This document shows, piece after piece, positions 34,378 to 43,073 of a stretch of DNA of 64,000 nucleotides (the first letter of the stretch is position 1; each line of letters opens with the position of its first letter). The notes under the pieces were generated by a model. The model made no database searches, was not told where the DNA came from, and saw nothing but the letters and a program-made list of their open reading frames with translations. Source of the DNA: Burkholderia lata (GTDB lineage Bacteria; Pseudomonadota; Gammaproteobacteria; Burkholderiales; Burkholderiaceae); contig NZ_CABVQK010000012.1 in assembly GCF_902499335.1 (NCBI RefSeq), forward strand, positions 224,770 to 288,769, in the 5' to 3' direction. The position numbers and the translations under genes are program-made.

Positions 34378-35141
34378 CAGGCGTCGTGTTCGCCGGCGGG
34401 CGGTGGCAGCGGCGGCGCGCGCATCGCGTCGACCACCGTGCGCATGCGCCGCCAGTGCGAGCCTTCCCAGAACACGCGCCGGCACACGTCGCACGCGGCG
34501 AAGCGCCGGTGCCGCTGCCGGACGCCGGCCGGCACGCGTGGCGCGGCAGCCGCTGCGTCGAGCGGATGCAGCGGTGCATTGCAGCGCAGGCACAGCCGGA
34601 ACGGCCGCATGTGCGGCGCGAGATCGAGCCGCTCGAACAGTTCGCGCAGCTGGTCGGCCGGCAGCAGCGCGTGCAGGTAGCAGCCGCGCTCGACCGCGCG
34701 CCGCTTGAGCAGCTCGCGGTCGCGAGTCAGCACGATCCGGCCCTCGCGCGCGGCGAGCGCCGCGAGCTCGTCGTCGCGGTAGTGGTTGTCGTAGCAGGTG
34801 TCGAAGCCCGCGAGGCGCAGCAGTTGCGCGAGGCCGCCGAGATGCGCGTCGGCGACGAAGCGCCATTGCGCCGGTGGCGGCGCGGTGGCGCCGCGCTCTG
34901 CCGGCTGCGCGCGCTCCGGGAAGGCTTCGACCCGGTCGCCGTCGTCGAGCGGCCGGTCGAGTGCGGCCGGCGCGTCGTTCACGCAGAGCCGGCCGATTTC
35001 GGTATGCGGGACGCCGAGCGCCTCGACCGCGTGCTTCACCGTCGCATCGCGCGCGCATGCGTGCCCGAACGCGCGGTCGCGCTGCGCGCGCGGGAGAAAG
35101 GCGTTCAGCTCGCCATGGAAGCGGAAGGTCGCGGTCGCCAT
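34377..35141 (-). CDS. Ubiquitin-like and Mut7-C RNase domain protein
   Basis: 254 residues. The first 80 residues (ATFRFHGELNAFLP to GDRVEAFPE) look like the ubiquitin/MoaD-like domain often fused to Mut7-C. The Mut7-C part has WRFVADAHLGGLAQLLRLAGFDT, the acidic NHYRDDEL and IVLTRDRELL of a PIN-like nuclease, and a C-terminal zinc ribbon CLRCN...CDVCRRVFW. It is probably a cytosolic RNase, but no target is known. ATG 35141 starts exactly at the conserved region; 56 upstream in-frame codons are not conserved. Confidence 0.88.
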   Translation of the reverse strand: MATATFRFHGELNAFLPRAQRDRAFGHACARDATVKHAVEALGVPHTEIGRLCVNDAPAALDRPLDDGDRVEAFPERAQPAERGATAPPPAQWRFVADAHLGGLAQLLRLAGFDTCYDNHYRDDELAALAAREGRIVLTRDRELLKRRAVERGCYLHALLPADQLRELFERLDLAPHMRPFRLCLRCNAPLHPLDAAAAAPRVPAGVRQRHRRFAACDVCRRVFWEGSHWRRMRTVVDAMRAPPLPPPAGEHDA

Positions 35142-35237
35142 GCGCGCAGTATCGCACCGCGCATGGCCGGCCGCCTGCCCAGCAGACGCGGCGCATCTGT
35201 GTTTAACTCCCCGCTTCACGGAGCGAAGGAGCGGGTA

Positions 35238-36107
35238 ATGGATCTCGGATTTATCGGACTGGGTGAAATGGGGCAGGCAATCGCGACGAACCTGCTGAAG
35301 GCCGGGCACACCGTGCGGGTCTGGAACCGGTCGCGCGAGCGCGCCGAGCCGCTCGCCGCGGTCGGCGCGCAGATCGTCGATACGCCGGCCGACGCGTTTC
35401 GCGGCGACGCGGTGTTCTCGATGCTGGCCGACGACGCCGCGGCGCGCGCGATCTTCGACGATGCGCTGCTCGCCCAGGCGCCGCGCGGCCTAATCCACGT
35501 CAACATGGCGACGGTGTCGGTCGCGCTGGCCGAATCGCTTGCGCACGCGCATGCATCGCGCGGCATCCATTACGTCGCTGCGCCGGTGATGGGGCGGCCC
35601 GACGTCGCGGCCGCCGCGCGCCTGACGATCATGGCAGGCGGCCCGGCCGAGGCGATCGACCGCGTGCAGCCGCTGTTCGACGCGATCGGCCAGAAGACCT
35701 GGCGATTCGGTTCGCTGCCGCAGCACGCGAACGTCGCGAAGATCGCCGCGAACTTCACGCTCGCGTCGGCGATCGAGACGCTCGGCGAGGCGTCTGCATT
35801 GCTGGGCGCGCACGGCGTCGCGATGCGCGACTTCCTCGACGTGATCACCGGCAGCGTGTTTCCGGGGCCCGTCTACGAAGGCTATGGCTCGATGATCGCC
35901 GAGCGGCGCTACGAGCCCGCGCGCTTCAAGGCACGCCTCGGGTTGAAGGACGTTCGCCTGGCGCTGGAAGCCGGCGACGCCGTGTCGGTGCCGCTGCCGG
36001 TGGCGAGCGTCGTGCGCGACAACCTGCTCGATGCGCTTGCACACGGCGGCGGCGAGCAGGATTTCGCGGTGCTCGGCGAAGTCGCGCTGCGCCGCGCGGG
36101 CCGCTGA
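35238..36107 (+). CDS. NAD(P)-dependent oxidoreductase, 3-hydroxyisobutyrate dehydrogenase family
   Basis: 289 residues. The Rossmann start MDLGFIGLGEMGQAIATNLLKAGH binds the cofactor, VAAPVMGRPDVAAAARLTIMAGG is the substrate-site signature, and NVAKIAANFTLASAIETLGEA carries the catalytic Lys region. The family reduces or oxidises beta-hydroxyacids; the GRPD variant is seen in glyoxylate/succinic semialdehyde-reductase-like members and imine reductases. The exact substrate is unknown. AAGGAG lies 6 bases before the ATG. The LysE gene follows after 76 bases. Confidence 0.92.
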   Translation: MDLGFIGLGEMGQAIATNLLKAGHTVRVWNRSRERAEPLAAVGAQIVDTPADAFRGDAVFSMLADDAAARAIFDDALLAQAPRGLIHVNMATVSVALAESLAHAHASRGIHYVAAPVMGRPDVAAAARLTIMAGGPAEAIDRVQPLFDAIGQKTWRFGSLPQHANVAKIAANFTLASAIETLGEASALLGAHGVAMRDFLDVITGSVFPGPVYEGYGSMIAERRYEPARFKARLGLKDVRLALEAGDAVSVPLPVASVVRDNLLDALAHGGGEQDFAVLGEVALRRAGR

Positions 36108-36183
36108 TCCCGCGCGCGACAGAAGGCCGGCGCACCGGCATAATCGGCGTTTCGTTTTCCCTTACATCGAGGCAGAGGCGGGC

Positions 36184-36825
36184 ATGAACTTGCATACGTG
36201 GTGGCTTTTCGTGGCGACGGTGTTCGTCGTGTCGGCGATTCCGGGCCCGAACATGCTGCTGGTGATGACGCACGGCGCGCGGCACGGGCTGCGGCGTTCG
36301 ACGTGGACGATGGCCGGCTGCCTCACGGCGCTGGTGCTGATGCTGTCGGTGTCGGCGGCGGGCCTCGGCGCGGTGCTCGAGGCATGGCCGGCGATGTTCA
36401 ACACGTTGCGCTTCGCGGGTGCGGCCTACCTGATCTACCTGGGCGTGAAGGCGTGGCGCGCACGTGTCGACGACGAGCAGTCTGCCTCCGACGTCGAAAC
36501 CATCTCGCGCCAGGCCGCGCCGGCATCGCGCGGGACGCTGTTCCGCAACGGCTTCCTGGTCGCCGGCAGCAACCCGAAGGCGATCCTGTTCGCGGCCGCG
36601 CTGCTGCCGCAGTTCATCAACGCGGCCGAGCCGACGCTGCCGCAGTTCGGCATTCTCGTCGTCACGTTCGCGGTGATCGAGGTGAGCTGGTATCTGGTCT
36701 ACGCGTCGTTCGGTACGCGCATCGGCGCGACGTTGAAGAGCCAGAGCGTGGCGAAGATCTTCAACCGGCTGACGGGCGGGCTGTTCGTCGGCTTCGGCGC
36801 GATGATGGCGTTGGTCCGTCACTGA
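36184..36825 (+). CDS. LysE family translocator
   Basis: 213 residues with six hydrophobic segments and the family motif SAIPGPNMLLVMTHGARHG near the N-terminus, then FLVAGSNPKAILFAAALLPQF. LysE/RhtB proteins export amino acids or related metabolites across the inner membrane. The substrate is unknown. It may share a transcript with the upstream dehydrogenase. A strong terminator follows. Confidence 0.93.
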   Translation: MNLHTWWLFVATVFVVSAIPGPNMLLVMTHGARHGLRRSTWTMAGCLTALVLMLSVSAAGLGAVLEAWPAMFNTLRFAGAAYLIYLGVKAWRARVDDEQSASDVETISRQAAPASRGTLFRNGFLVAGSNPKAILFAAALLPQFINAAEPTLPQFGILVVTFAVIEVSWYLVYASFGTRIGATLKSQSVAKIFNRLTGGLFVGFGAMMALVRH

Positions 36826-36846
36826 TTTCGTACCGACGCCGGTGCG

Positions 36847-36891
36847 CCGAACGCCCCGTCCCTCGCAAGAGGGCGGGGCGTTCGGCTTTTT
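36847..36891 (+). terminator. Intrinsic terminator after the LysE gene
   Basis: Twelve-base arms CCGAACGCCCCG and CGGGGCGTTCGG enclose an inner hairpin CCCTC-GCAA-GAGGG, then CTTTTT follows. Confidence 0.9.
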
Positions 36892-36911
36892 GGGGCCTGC
36901 TTCACGCTCGC

Positions 36912-38195
36912 TCATGCACGCGGACGAGTCAACGCTGCTGCATCGGCCCCGCGTCCGGTCGTGAGCCCGAAGAAGGTGGCTGCACCGGCGAATGCGAACC
37001 CGACGCCGCACACCGCGCTCCACCCGCTCCAGGCCCACGCGCTGCCTGCGAGCACTGCGCCGAGCGCGCCGCCGATGAAGAACAGCCCGACGAACAGCCC
37101 GTTCAGGCGGCCGCGCGCGGCCGGGTTCAGCAGGTTGATCTCGCGGCGGCCGATCGTCTGGTCGACGATGACGCCCGCGTCGAGCAGCGCTGCGCCACCG
37201 GCCAGCAGCGCGAGCGCGAGGCCGCGATGCGTGTGTGCGTCGAAGCCGAACCAGCCGGCGCCCGCGACCCCGAGCACGACGAGCGCCACGAGCATCGTGC
37301 CGTGCGCGATTCGCTGCGCGGCCGGGCCGTGGCCGCGGTCGCCGGCGCGGCCCGCGAGCGGCGTGACGATCGCACCGCTGGCGCCGGCGAACGCGAACAG
37401 CGCGATTCCGTGCAGGTCGAGGCCGAATGGCGGCTGCGCGAGCCGCAGCCCGACCGCGGTCCAGAATGCGCTGAACGCGGCCATCGCGAGTGCGGCCGAC
37501 AGCGCATGCCGGCGCAGCACCGGCTCGTCGGCGAGCAGGCGCCCCATCGACGCGAGCAACGCGCGGTAGCCGGCCGTGATCGACGGCGTGCGCGACGGCA
37601 GGCGCAGCGCGAGCACGACGGCGATCGCGGCGTTCGCGACCGCGGCCAGCACGTAGAACCCGCGCCAGCCGGCCGAGCCCGCGATCAGGCTCGCGAGCGG
37701 CCGCGACAGCAGGATGCCGAGCATCAGCCCGCTCATCACGTTGCCGACCGCGCGGCCGCGCTGCGCCTCGGGTGCAATTGACGCGGCCATCGGCACGAGC
37801 ATCTGGATCACGCTCGATGCGGCGCCGGCCACGAGCGTCGCCAGCAGGAACACGGTGCCCGACCGCGTGAACGCCGGCAGCGCGAGCGCGGCCGCACACA
37901 CGGCCAGCGTCGCGACGATCAGGCGACGATTCTCGAGCAGGTCGACCAGCGGGACGAGCAGCACGAGCCCGGCGGCGTAGCCGAGCTGCGGCAGCATCGC
38001 GACGAGGCCGGCCAGGCCGGGCGGCAGGTGCAGGTCGGCGCTGATCGGGCCCGTCAGCGGTTGCGCGGCGAACAGATCCATCACGATCACGCCGACCGTC
38101 GCGGCGAAGAACAGCGTCATGCCCGCGCTCAGCGCGGGCGGCGTGCCGGCGCGCGTGCGAACGTCGGCGGGGCAGGGATTGGCGGGGCAGTTCAT
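36912..38195 (-). CDS. MFS transporter
   Basis: 427 residues with twelve membrane segments. Features are MDLFAAQPLTGPISADLHLPPGLAGLVAMLPQLGYAAGL and the loop LLENRRLIVATL between helices 2 and 3. The helix-4/5 region AASIAPEAQRGRAVGNVMSGLMLGILLSRP resembles drug or sugar efflux carriers of the YnfM/arabinose-exporter group. Substrate unknown. It is divergent from a LysR regulator gene 97 bases away, which probably controls it. Confidence 0.9.
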   Translation of the reverse strand: MNCPANPCPADVRTRAGTPPALSAGMTLFFAATVGVIVMDLFAAQPLTGPISADLHLPPGLAGLVAMLPQLGYAAGLVLLVPLVDLLENRRLIVATLAVCAAALALPAFTRSGTVFLLATLVAGAASSVIQMLVPMAASIAPEAQRGRAVGNVMSGLMLGILLSRPLASLIAGSAGWRGFYVLAAVANAAIAVVLALRLPSRTPSITAGYRALLASMGRLLADEPVLRRHALSAALAMAAFSAFWTAVGLRLAQPPFGLDLHGIALFAFAGASGAIVTPLAGRAGDRGHGPAAQRIAHGTMLVALVVLGVAGAGWFGFDAHTHRGLALALLAGGAALLDAGVIVDQTIGRREINLLNPAARGRLNGLFVGLFFIGGALGAVLAGSAWAWSGWSAVCGVGFAFAGAATFFGLTTGRGADAAALTRPRA

Positions 38196-38246
38196 CGGAA
38201 GCCTGGCGAGTGGGTCGAAGGAATCCCCATCCTAGGTGCCTGATGT

Positions 38247-38285
38247 TTATGCGACAATTGAAATATCTCTAACATGATTATGCGA
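38247..38285. promoter_or_regulatory. Direct repeats TTATGCGA between MFS and LysR genes
   Basis: TTATGCGA is found at 38247-38254 and again at 38278-38285, 31 bases apart or about three helical turns. The region is AT-rich and only 97 bases long. It is a good candidate for the LysR binding site controlling both divergent genes. Confidence 0.5.
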
Positions 38286-38292
38286 GTTTGTT

Positions 38293-39222
38293 TTGAATAC
38301 GCGTGATCTCCAGGCGTTCGTCGCGGTGGTCGACAGCGGGTCGATGGTTGCCGCGGCCGCGAAGCTCCATCTGACGCAGCCGGGCCTGACGCGGCGCGTG
38401 CAGAACCTCGAAACGCTGCTCGGCCTGCCGCTGCTCGAACGGCAAAGCAAGCCGCTGAAGCCGACCGCCGCCGGGCGCGACGTCTACGCGCTCGCGCGCA
38501 ACGTGCTGGGCGCGGTCGATGAGCTGATGGCGGCGGGCACGCCGGACAGCGAGCCGTCCGGCGAGCTGCGCATCGGCGTGCCGCCGTTCCTGTCCGAGCT
38601 GGCGCTCGAGCAGCCGATCGACCGGCTGCGCGACGCGTTCCCGCGGCTCACGTTGCGCGTGACGGCCGGCTGGTCGCCGGCGCTGATGCAGGGCGTCGAG
38701 CGCGGCACGCTCGACGTCGCAACCGTGATGGTGCCGGCCAGTTCGGCACTGCCCGACACGTTCACGTCGACGCTGCTCGGCACGCAGCCGACGGTGCTCG
38801 TCGCCGCGCGCGACTTTCCGCTGCCGGACGGTCCGCTGTCGATCGACACGCTGTCGGGTTTTCCGTGGGTGCTGAGCCAGGACGGCTGCGGGATGCGTTC
38901 GGCGCTGAGCCGCATGCTTGGCGCGGCGGGGCTGCCGTTCGACGTCGCGGTCGAGGCGTTCGGCTCGGAGCTGCAGCTGTCGCTCGTCGCGCGCGGCGCG
39001 GGCATCGGCATTGCCACGCCGAACGCGCTGGCGCGCAGCGCGCATCGCGATGCGCTGAGGGTGGTGGAAACGGTGGGGCTGGAGACGCGGATCAACGTGT
39101 GGATCGTGCACGGCGCGCTGCCGGGCCGCCTGGTGCGGCCCGTCGCGCTGCTGCGCGATGCGCTGGGCGAAGTGCTCGACCGGGTAAACAGGGTGGGGTC
39201 AGATGCAATGAAGGCGGTCTAG
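38293..39222 (+). CDS. LysR family transcriptional regulator
   Basis: 309 residues. The winged helix MNTRDLQAFVAVVDSGSMVAAAAKLHLTQPGLTRRVQNLE is followed by a periplasmic-binding-protein-like effector domain (GELRIGVPPFLSELALEQPI). The start codon is TTG (38293-38295). The divergent MFS gene is its probable target. The gene ends shortly before a small RNA gene that has its own promoter. Confidence 0.92.
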   Translation: MNTRDLQAFVAVVDSGSMVAAAAKLHLTQPGLTRRVQNLETLLGLPLLERQSKPLKPTAAGRDVYALARNVLGAVDELMAAGTPDSEPSGELRIGVPPFLSELALEQPIDRLRDAFPRLTLRVTAGWSPALMQGVERGTLDVATVMVPASSALPDTFTSTLLGTQPTVLVAARDFPLPDGPLSIDTLSGFPWVLSQDGCGMRSALSRMLGAAGLPFDVAVEAFGSELQLSLVARGAGIGIATPNALARSAHRDALRVVETVGLETRINVWIVHGALPGRLVRPVALLRDALGEVLDRVNRVGSDAMKAV

Positions 39223-39265
39223 AGGCAGCATTCGAGGGAAAATCCTTATTTTCTCTACGGAAATG

Positions 39266-39294
39266 TTGCATTGCGGAAACCGATTCGCTATAGT
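39266..39294 (+). promoter_or_regulatory. Promoter of the putative small RNA
   Basis: TTGCAT (39266-39271) and TATAGT (39289-39294) are separated by exactly 17 bases, giving a start near 39299-39302. Confidence 0.7.
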
Positions 39295-39298
39295 TGCA

Positions 39299-39360
39299 CC
39301 TGTCTCCTCCATGTCTCCTCTGATATGGATTCAGCCCGCCTCTTAGGCGGGCTTTTTTTT
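39299..39360 (+). ncRNA. Putative 60-nt small regulatory RNA with repeated anti-Shine-Dalgarno motifs
   Basis: A good promoter is followed, after about 30 bases, by a perfect terminator and eight T, with no open reading frame between. The single-stranded part contains TGTCTCCTC twice (39301-39309 and 39312-39320), a sequence complementary to strong ribosome binding sites. Such an RNA would block translation by pairing with GGAGGAGACA-type sites. I recall that Burkholderia cenocepacia has a described small RNA with repeated motifs of this kind (ncS27); whether this is the same gene cannot be checked here. Confidence 0.72.
39333..39360 (+). terminator. Terminator of the putative small RNA
   Basis: AGCCCGCC (39333-39340) and GGCGGGCT (39346-39353) around TCTTA, followed by a run of T to 39360. 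On the other strand no T-run follows, so it works only for + strand transcripts. Confidence 0.93.
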
Positions 39361-39406
39361 GCCTGCGATTTTGTCGCGGCTTTCCATTCGTCGTCCGTCG
39401 CCGCGC

Positions 39407-40240
39407 TTAGAACTTGTACGTCATCCCGACGTAGCTGATGATCGGGTCGGCCTTCAGGTCCGATTTCGACTCCGAGAGCACCGTGCCGTCGGCCGCCTTG
39501 ATCGTCACCGTCGACGTCGTCTTCAGCGGGATGTACGTCACCGACGCGATCAGCCCGAAATGCTCGGTCATGTTGTACTGCAGGCCCGCGTTGAACACCG
39601 GCTGCCATGACGACGACGCCTTCGCCTCCACCGATGTCGTACCCGGCTTGCCCGCGCCCGCCGCGAGAATCGCGCCGAGGTTGTCCTGCGTCTGCTTGAT
39701 GAAGTTCGTGTTGAGCTGCAGGTCGCTGAACCAGTTGTACGACACGCCGAGGCCGAGGAACGGCCGGAACTTCGCGGTTGCCGCGCCGAAGTAGTACTGC
39801 AGCAGCATCGCCGGGCTCCACTGCCGCACGCTCTTCACGATCGGGTTGACCGACGCGAGCCCGATGTTCTGCGTGCCGAGCGCGCCGGCAGGGCCGGGCG
39901 GCCTGATCGTGCCCTGGCCCGACACCTTGAACACCGGCGGCACGCCGGCCACCGACGTGACCGCGATGTGGTCGGTCAGGAAGTGGCTGACCGTCAGGCC
40001 GACGGTGTCGGCGCCGCTCGTGCGCAGCCCGGTGCCCGGCGACGTGAACGACGACGGCAGCCGCAGCGGCGTGTTGATCGGCGTCGGCGCGACGTTGGTC
40101 GTCATCGGCGTGCTGCTCTGCTGCGGCATCACGTGGAACCAGCCCAGCGTGACGACGTTGCTTCCGGCGCTCTGCGCGTGCGCCGCGAGCGGCGCCAGCA
40201 CGGCGGCGCCGGCCGCCGCACAGAGAAGGGTTTTCTTCAT
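39407..40240 (-). CDS. OmpW family outer membrane protein
   Basis: 277 residues. A signal peptide (MKKTLLCAAAGAAVLAPLAAHA) precedes a beta-rich protein with the OmpW pattern: VGLTVSHFLTDHIAVTSVAGVPP, ending FRPFLGLGVSYNWF and the C-terminal Phe of outer-membrane barrels (SYVGMTYKF). OmpW forms an eight-stranded barrel with a hydrophobic channel for small apolar compounds. I chose ATG 40240 over a GTG one codon upstream because of the spacing from GGAGGGGG. It follows two DUF2957 lipoprotein genes on the same strand, with 18 bases after the nearer one. Confidence 0.92.
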   Translation of the reverse strand: MKKTLLCAAAGAAVLAPLAAHAQSAGSNVVTLGWFHVMPQQSSTPMTTNVAPTPINTPLRLPSSFTSPGTGLRTSGADTVGLTVSHFLTDHIAVTSVAGVPPVFKVSGQGTIRPPGPAGALGTQNIGLASVNPIVKSVRQWSPAMLLQYYFGAATAKFRPFLGLGVSYNWFSDLQLNTNFIKQTQDNLGAILAAGAGKPGTTSVEAKASSSWQPVFNAGLQYNMTEHFGLIASVTYIPLKTTSTVTIKAADGTVLSESKSDLKADPIISYVGMTYKF

Positions 40241-40258
40241 CACGGCTTCCCCCTCCGC

Positions 40259-41500
40259 TTACTGGACGAACGCGCCGATCGTGAAATACGGCGTCGATCC
40301 GGCGTTGTCGAGGAAACCGAACACGCCACCCGTGAAGATGAACTTGCCGGTCGGCGTCGAGCTGCTGGCACCCGTGTGGATCGTCGTGACCGTGCCCGGC
40401 ACCTTCTGCGTGTAGTCGAGGTCGAGCGCGGTCGCGAGCGAAGCCTGCGACGCGTTGAACGGATCGAGCAGCGTCGCCTGGTTGTTCGTCAGCGCGGTGG
40501 TGCGATAGTCGAACTGGCTGTCGACGCCGATGTACTCGCCGTTCTGCGAGCCGGCCGCGATCGTCGTCTGCGGCGCGAGGATCGAGATGCTCGATTCGTC
40601 GTCGGCGGTGAGGCCCGGCACGCCGTTGCTGTCGGGCGTCGGGTTCGGGTTCGCGACGCCCGTGCGCACGAGGATCGGCACGAGCTGGTTGCGCAGCTTG
40701 CCGACGATCATGAAGCCCTTGCCCTGCGGCGTCGCCGACAGCGTCGGTTTCAGCTGGCTCGCGTAGTTGTTCGACTGGAATGCGCCGCTGCCGTCCGCCG
40801 ACTGCACGAAGTTCGTGCCGCGCTGCGTGCACGCGCCGCCGGCGAACTGGCCGGTCGTGTCGCACTTGGTCCAGGTGCCGTCGGCGTTGATCGTCACCTT
40901 CGCGTCGATCGATGCCGGCGCGAAGTTCTGCGACGGCACTTCACCGAAGCCCACGTGGCTGTATGTGCCCGCAACCTTCGTGATGTCGGTTTCGATCGAC
41001 GAGAAGCCGATGAACGGGTAGTACGGGAATTTCGTGTCGGGCACCGCGGCCTGGCCGAGCACGCCGTTGAACTGGATTTCCTTGCCGGGAATCGTGCCGC
41101 CCGCTACGCCGAAGCCGACGAAGATGCGTGCCGGCCGCGACGCGTCGAGGCTCGCGCCGTTCAGGCGGAACGCGCACTGGTTCAGCTTGTTGGTCGGCAG
41201 CAGTGTTTCCTGCGTGAGCGTGCCGCTGTCGACGGTGCCCGCGCGGGTCGGCACGACGGTGCCGGTCGTTTGCGGCACGGCCGATTCGACGTACGTGACC
41301 TGCCAGGTCATCTTGGTCGTGTCGAGCTGGACCTTCGCGAGTTCGCCGCTGCCCGCGCCACCCGTAAACACGGTGGTGTAGTCGAGCGAGGTAGGACAGA
41401 GCCGGTCTTCGACGAGCGGGGGCGGGTTGTCGCTGCCGCCGCCGCAGGCGGAAAGAAGGGGGGCGGCAAGGGCCGCCGCCAGAATGAGGTTGCGCTTCAT
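40259..41500 (-). CDS. DUF2957 domain lipoprotein
   Basis: 413 residues. A lipoprotein signal ends at LLSAC with Cys19. The mature part is beta-rich with segments shared with the next gene upstream: CPTSLDYTTVFTGGAGSGEL, IFVGFGVAGGTIPG, YPFIGFSSIETDITKVAGTY and DDESSISILAP. DUF2957 is a family of unknown function largely confined to Burkholderia and relatives. Location next to ompW suggests an outer-membrane-linked role, but this is a guess. GGAGGAG precedes the ATG. Confidence 0.9.
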   Translation of the reverse strand: MKRNLILAAALAAPLLSACGGGSDNPPPLVEDRLCPTSLDYTTVFTGGAGSGELAKVQLDTTKMTWQVTYVESAVPQTTGTVVPTRAGTVDSGTLTQETLLPTNKLNQCAFRLNGASLDASRPARIFVGFGVAGGTIPGKEIQFNGVLGQAAVPDTKFPYYPFIGFSSIETDITKVAGTYSHVGFGEVPSQNFAPASIDAKVTINADGTWTKCDTTGQFAGGACTQRGTNFVQSADGSGAFQSNNYASQLKPTLSATPQGKGFMIVGKLRNQLVPILVRTGVANPNPTPDSNGVPGLTADDESSISILAPQTTIAAGSQNGEYIGVDSQFDYRTTALTNNQATLLDPFNASQASLATALDLDYTQKVPGTVTTIHTGASSSTPTGKFIFTGGVFGFLDNAGSTPYFTIGAFVQ

Positions 41501-41642
41501 GTTGCTCCTCCAGATTTGTCTTGTGCGGCGGCCAGCTCCCTGTCGGCCGCTTCTGTTGGTTGTGCTCGTCCTGCCTGCGCCGTGCCGCGCGCCTCGTGCG
41601 TTACGCGACGGCGGCCAGCCCGCCGTCGCGTCCTCGTTCGCT

Positions 41643-43073
41643 CTACTTGCTGATCTGCGCGCCCACGCCGAAGTACGGTGTCGACGACGTGCTCGCGTTC
41701 GCCGACGTCGACGTGACGCCGCCGTTCACCGTGCCCTGGATCAGCGCCGCGTACAGCCCGCCCGTCGCGATCACCACGCCCGATGCGGACGGGTAGCTCG
41801 CACCGCTCGGCGGTGCCGTCGTCGCGTTCAGCAGGCCCGGCGTCGCCTGGCCGTAGTCGAGCGTGAAGCCGTCTTCCTCGGCCTGCGTGCTCGGATTGAT
41901 GAACGACGCGTTGCTGCCGCGGATCAGCGCAGCCGTGTACTTGAAGTTCGAGTCCGCGCCCGCGTAGCCGCCGTCGATCGCTCCCGACGTGATCGCCGTC
42001 GCCGAGCCGAGCACCGCGATGCCCGATTCGTCGTCGACCTGCGCATCGGTGTGCAGCGGCGCCGTGCCGAGGTTCACGTTGCCCGTCCGCACGATCACCG
42101 GCACCGTCGCGCCGTTGAGCTGGCCGATCACCATGTGCGCGGTCGCCGATTTGCCGGTCGCGCCGATGATCGGCAACTGCGTTTGCGGCAGCGTCTGCGG
42201 TGCCTTCGTGCTGTCGAAGTAGCCGCCGTTCGCGGTGTTCGCGGCCCACGGATTGCCGGTCGTCTGGCAGCCGCCCGCGCTTGTCGACGTGCACGCACCG
42301 TTCCCGTCGAACGTCTCGCTCGAGTTCGTGCCCTTCGTCGCGTAGTTGCCCGACGGCACGAGGTGGTAGATCAGCGCGTTGTACGTACCCGGCAGCTTCG
42401 TGATGTCGGTCGTCGTGTTCGCGAAGCCGAGGAACGGATAGAAGTCGAAGTGGCGCTTCGGCACCTGGCCGACGTTCTGGTAGAGCGGAATGCCGGCGAG
42501 CGCGATCGTCAGCCCGTCGTACTGGACCGTCGCACCCGGAATGCCGCCGCCCGCGACGCCCATGCCGACCAGCAGCATCGGCGGGTTCGCCTGGTTGAAG
42601 TCGGCGGCCGTCGAATAGGTCGAGCCGTCCGGCGCCTTGCCCGTGCCCGGCGTGAGGACGAACGCGCAGCGCGTCTGCTCCGCGGTCGGCAGCGTGCCGG
42701 TCGGCGGGTGCATGACCGCGCCGGTGATCGTCGTGCCTGCGCGGCTCGGCGTGACCGTGCCGGTCGCGAGCGGAATCGGCGATTCGAGCCACTTGAGCGT
42801 GTAGGTCATCGCCACGGCGTCGATGTTGACGCTGACGATCTCGCCGCTACCGGCGCCGCCGAGGTATGTGCTCTTCACGATGTCGGCGTTGGCCGGGCAC
42901 AGCGAACCGTTGACGGGCTGTGACGGCGGCGGCCCTTGCGTGCCGCAGCTTGATCCGGAACATTGGGGCGCATTGATCGGCGCGGGTGCGCCGCCGTCCC
43001 CCCCACCACATGCAACCAGGAAAGGGGCAATGGCAAAGGCCGTTGCCACCCCCTTCGATAAGGCGTGCGACAT
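41643..43073 (-). CDS. DUF2957 domain lipoprotein (paralogue)
   Basis: 476 residues with a lipobox LVAC (Cys22) followed by GGGDGG. The body aligns along its length with the neighbouring DUF2957 gene: CPANADIVKSTYLGGAGSGEI, LLVGMGVAGGGIPG, YPFLGFANTTTDITKLPGTY and DDESGIAVLG. The two genes are clear tandem duplicates separated by 142 bases. Function unknown; the C-terminus is Ser/Thr-rich. Confidence 0.9.
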   Translation of the reverse strand: MSHALSKGVATAFAIAPFLVACGGGDGGAPAPINAPQCSGSSCGTQGPPPSQPVNGSLCPANADIVKSTYLGGAGSGEIVSVNIDAVAMTYTLKWLESPIPLATGTVTPSRAGTTITGAVMHPPTGTLPTAEQTRCAFVLTPGTGKAPDGSTYSTAADFNQANPPMLLVGMGVAGGGIPGATVQYDGLTIALAGIPLYQNVGQVPKRHFDFYPFLGFANTTTDITKLPGTYNALIYHLVPSGNYATKGTNSSETFDGNGACTSTSAGGCQTTGNPWAANTANGGYFDSTKAPQTLPQTQLPIIGATGKSATAHMVIGQLNGATVPVIVRTGNVNLGTAPLHTDAQVDDESGIAVLGSATAITSGAIDGGYAGADSNFKYTAALIRGSNASFINPSTQAEEDGFTLDYGQATPGLLNATTAPPSGASYPSASGVVIATGGLYAALIQGTVNGGVTSTSANASTSSTPYFGVGAQISK

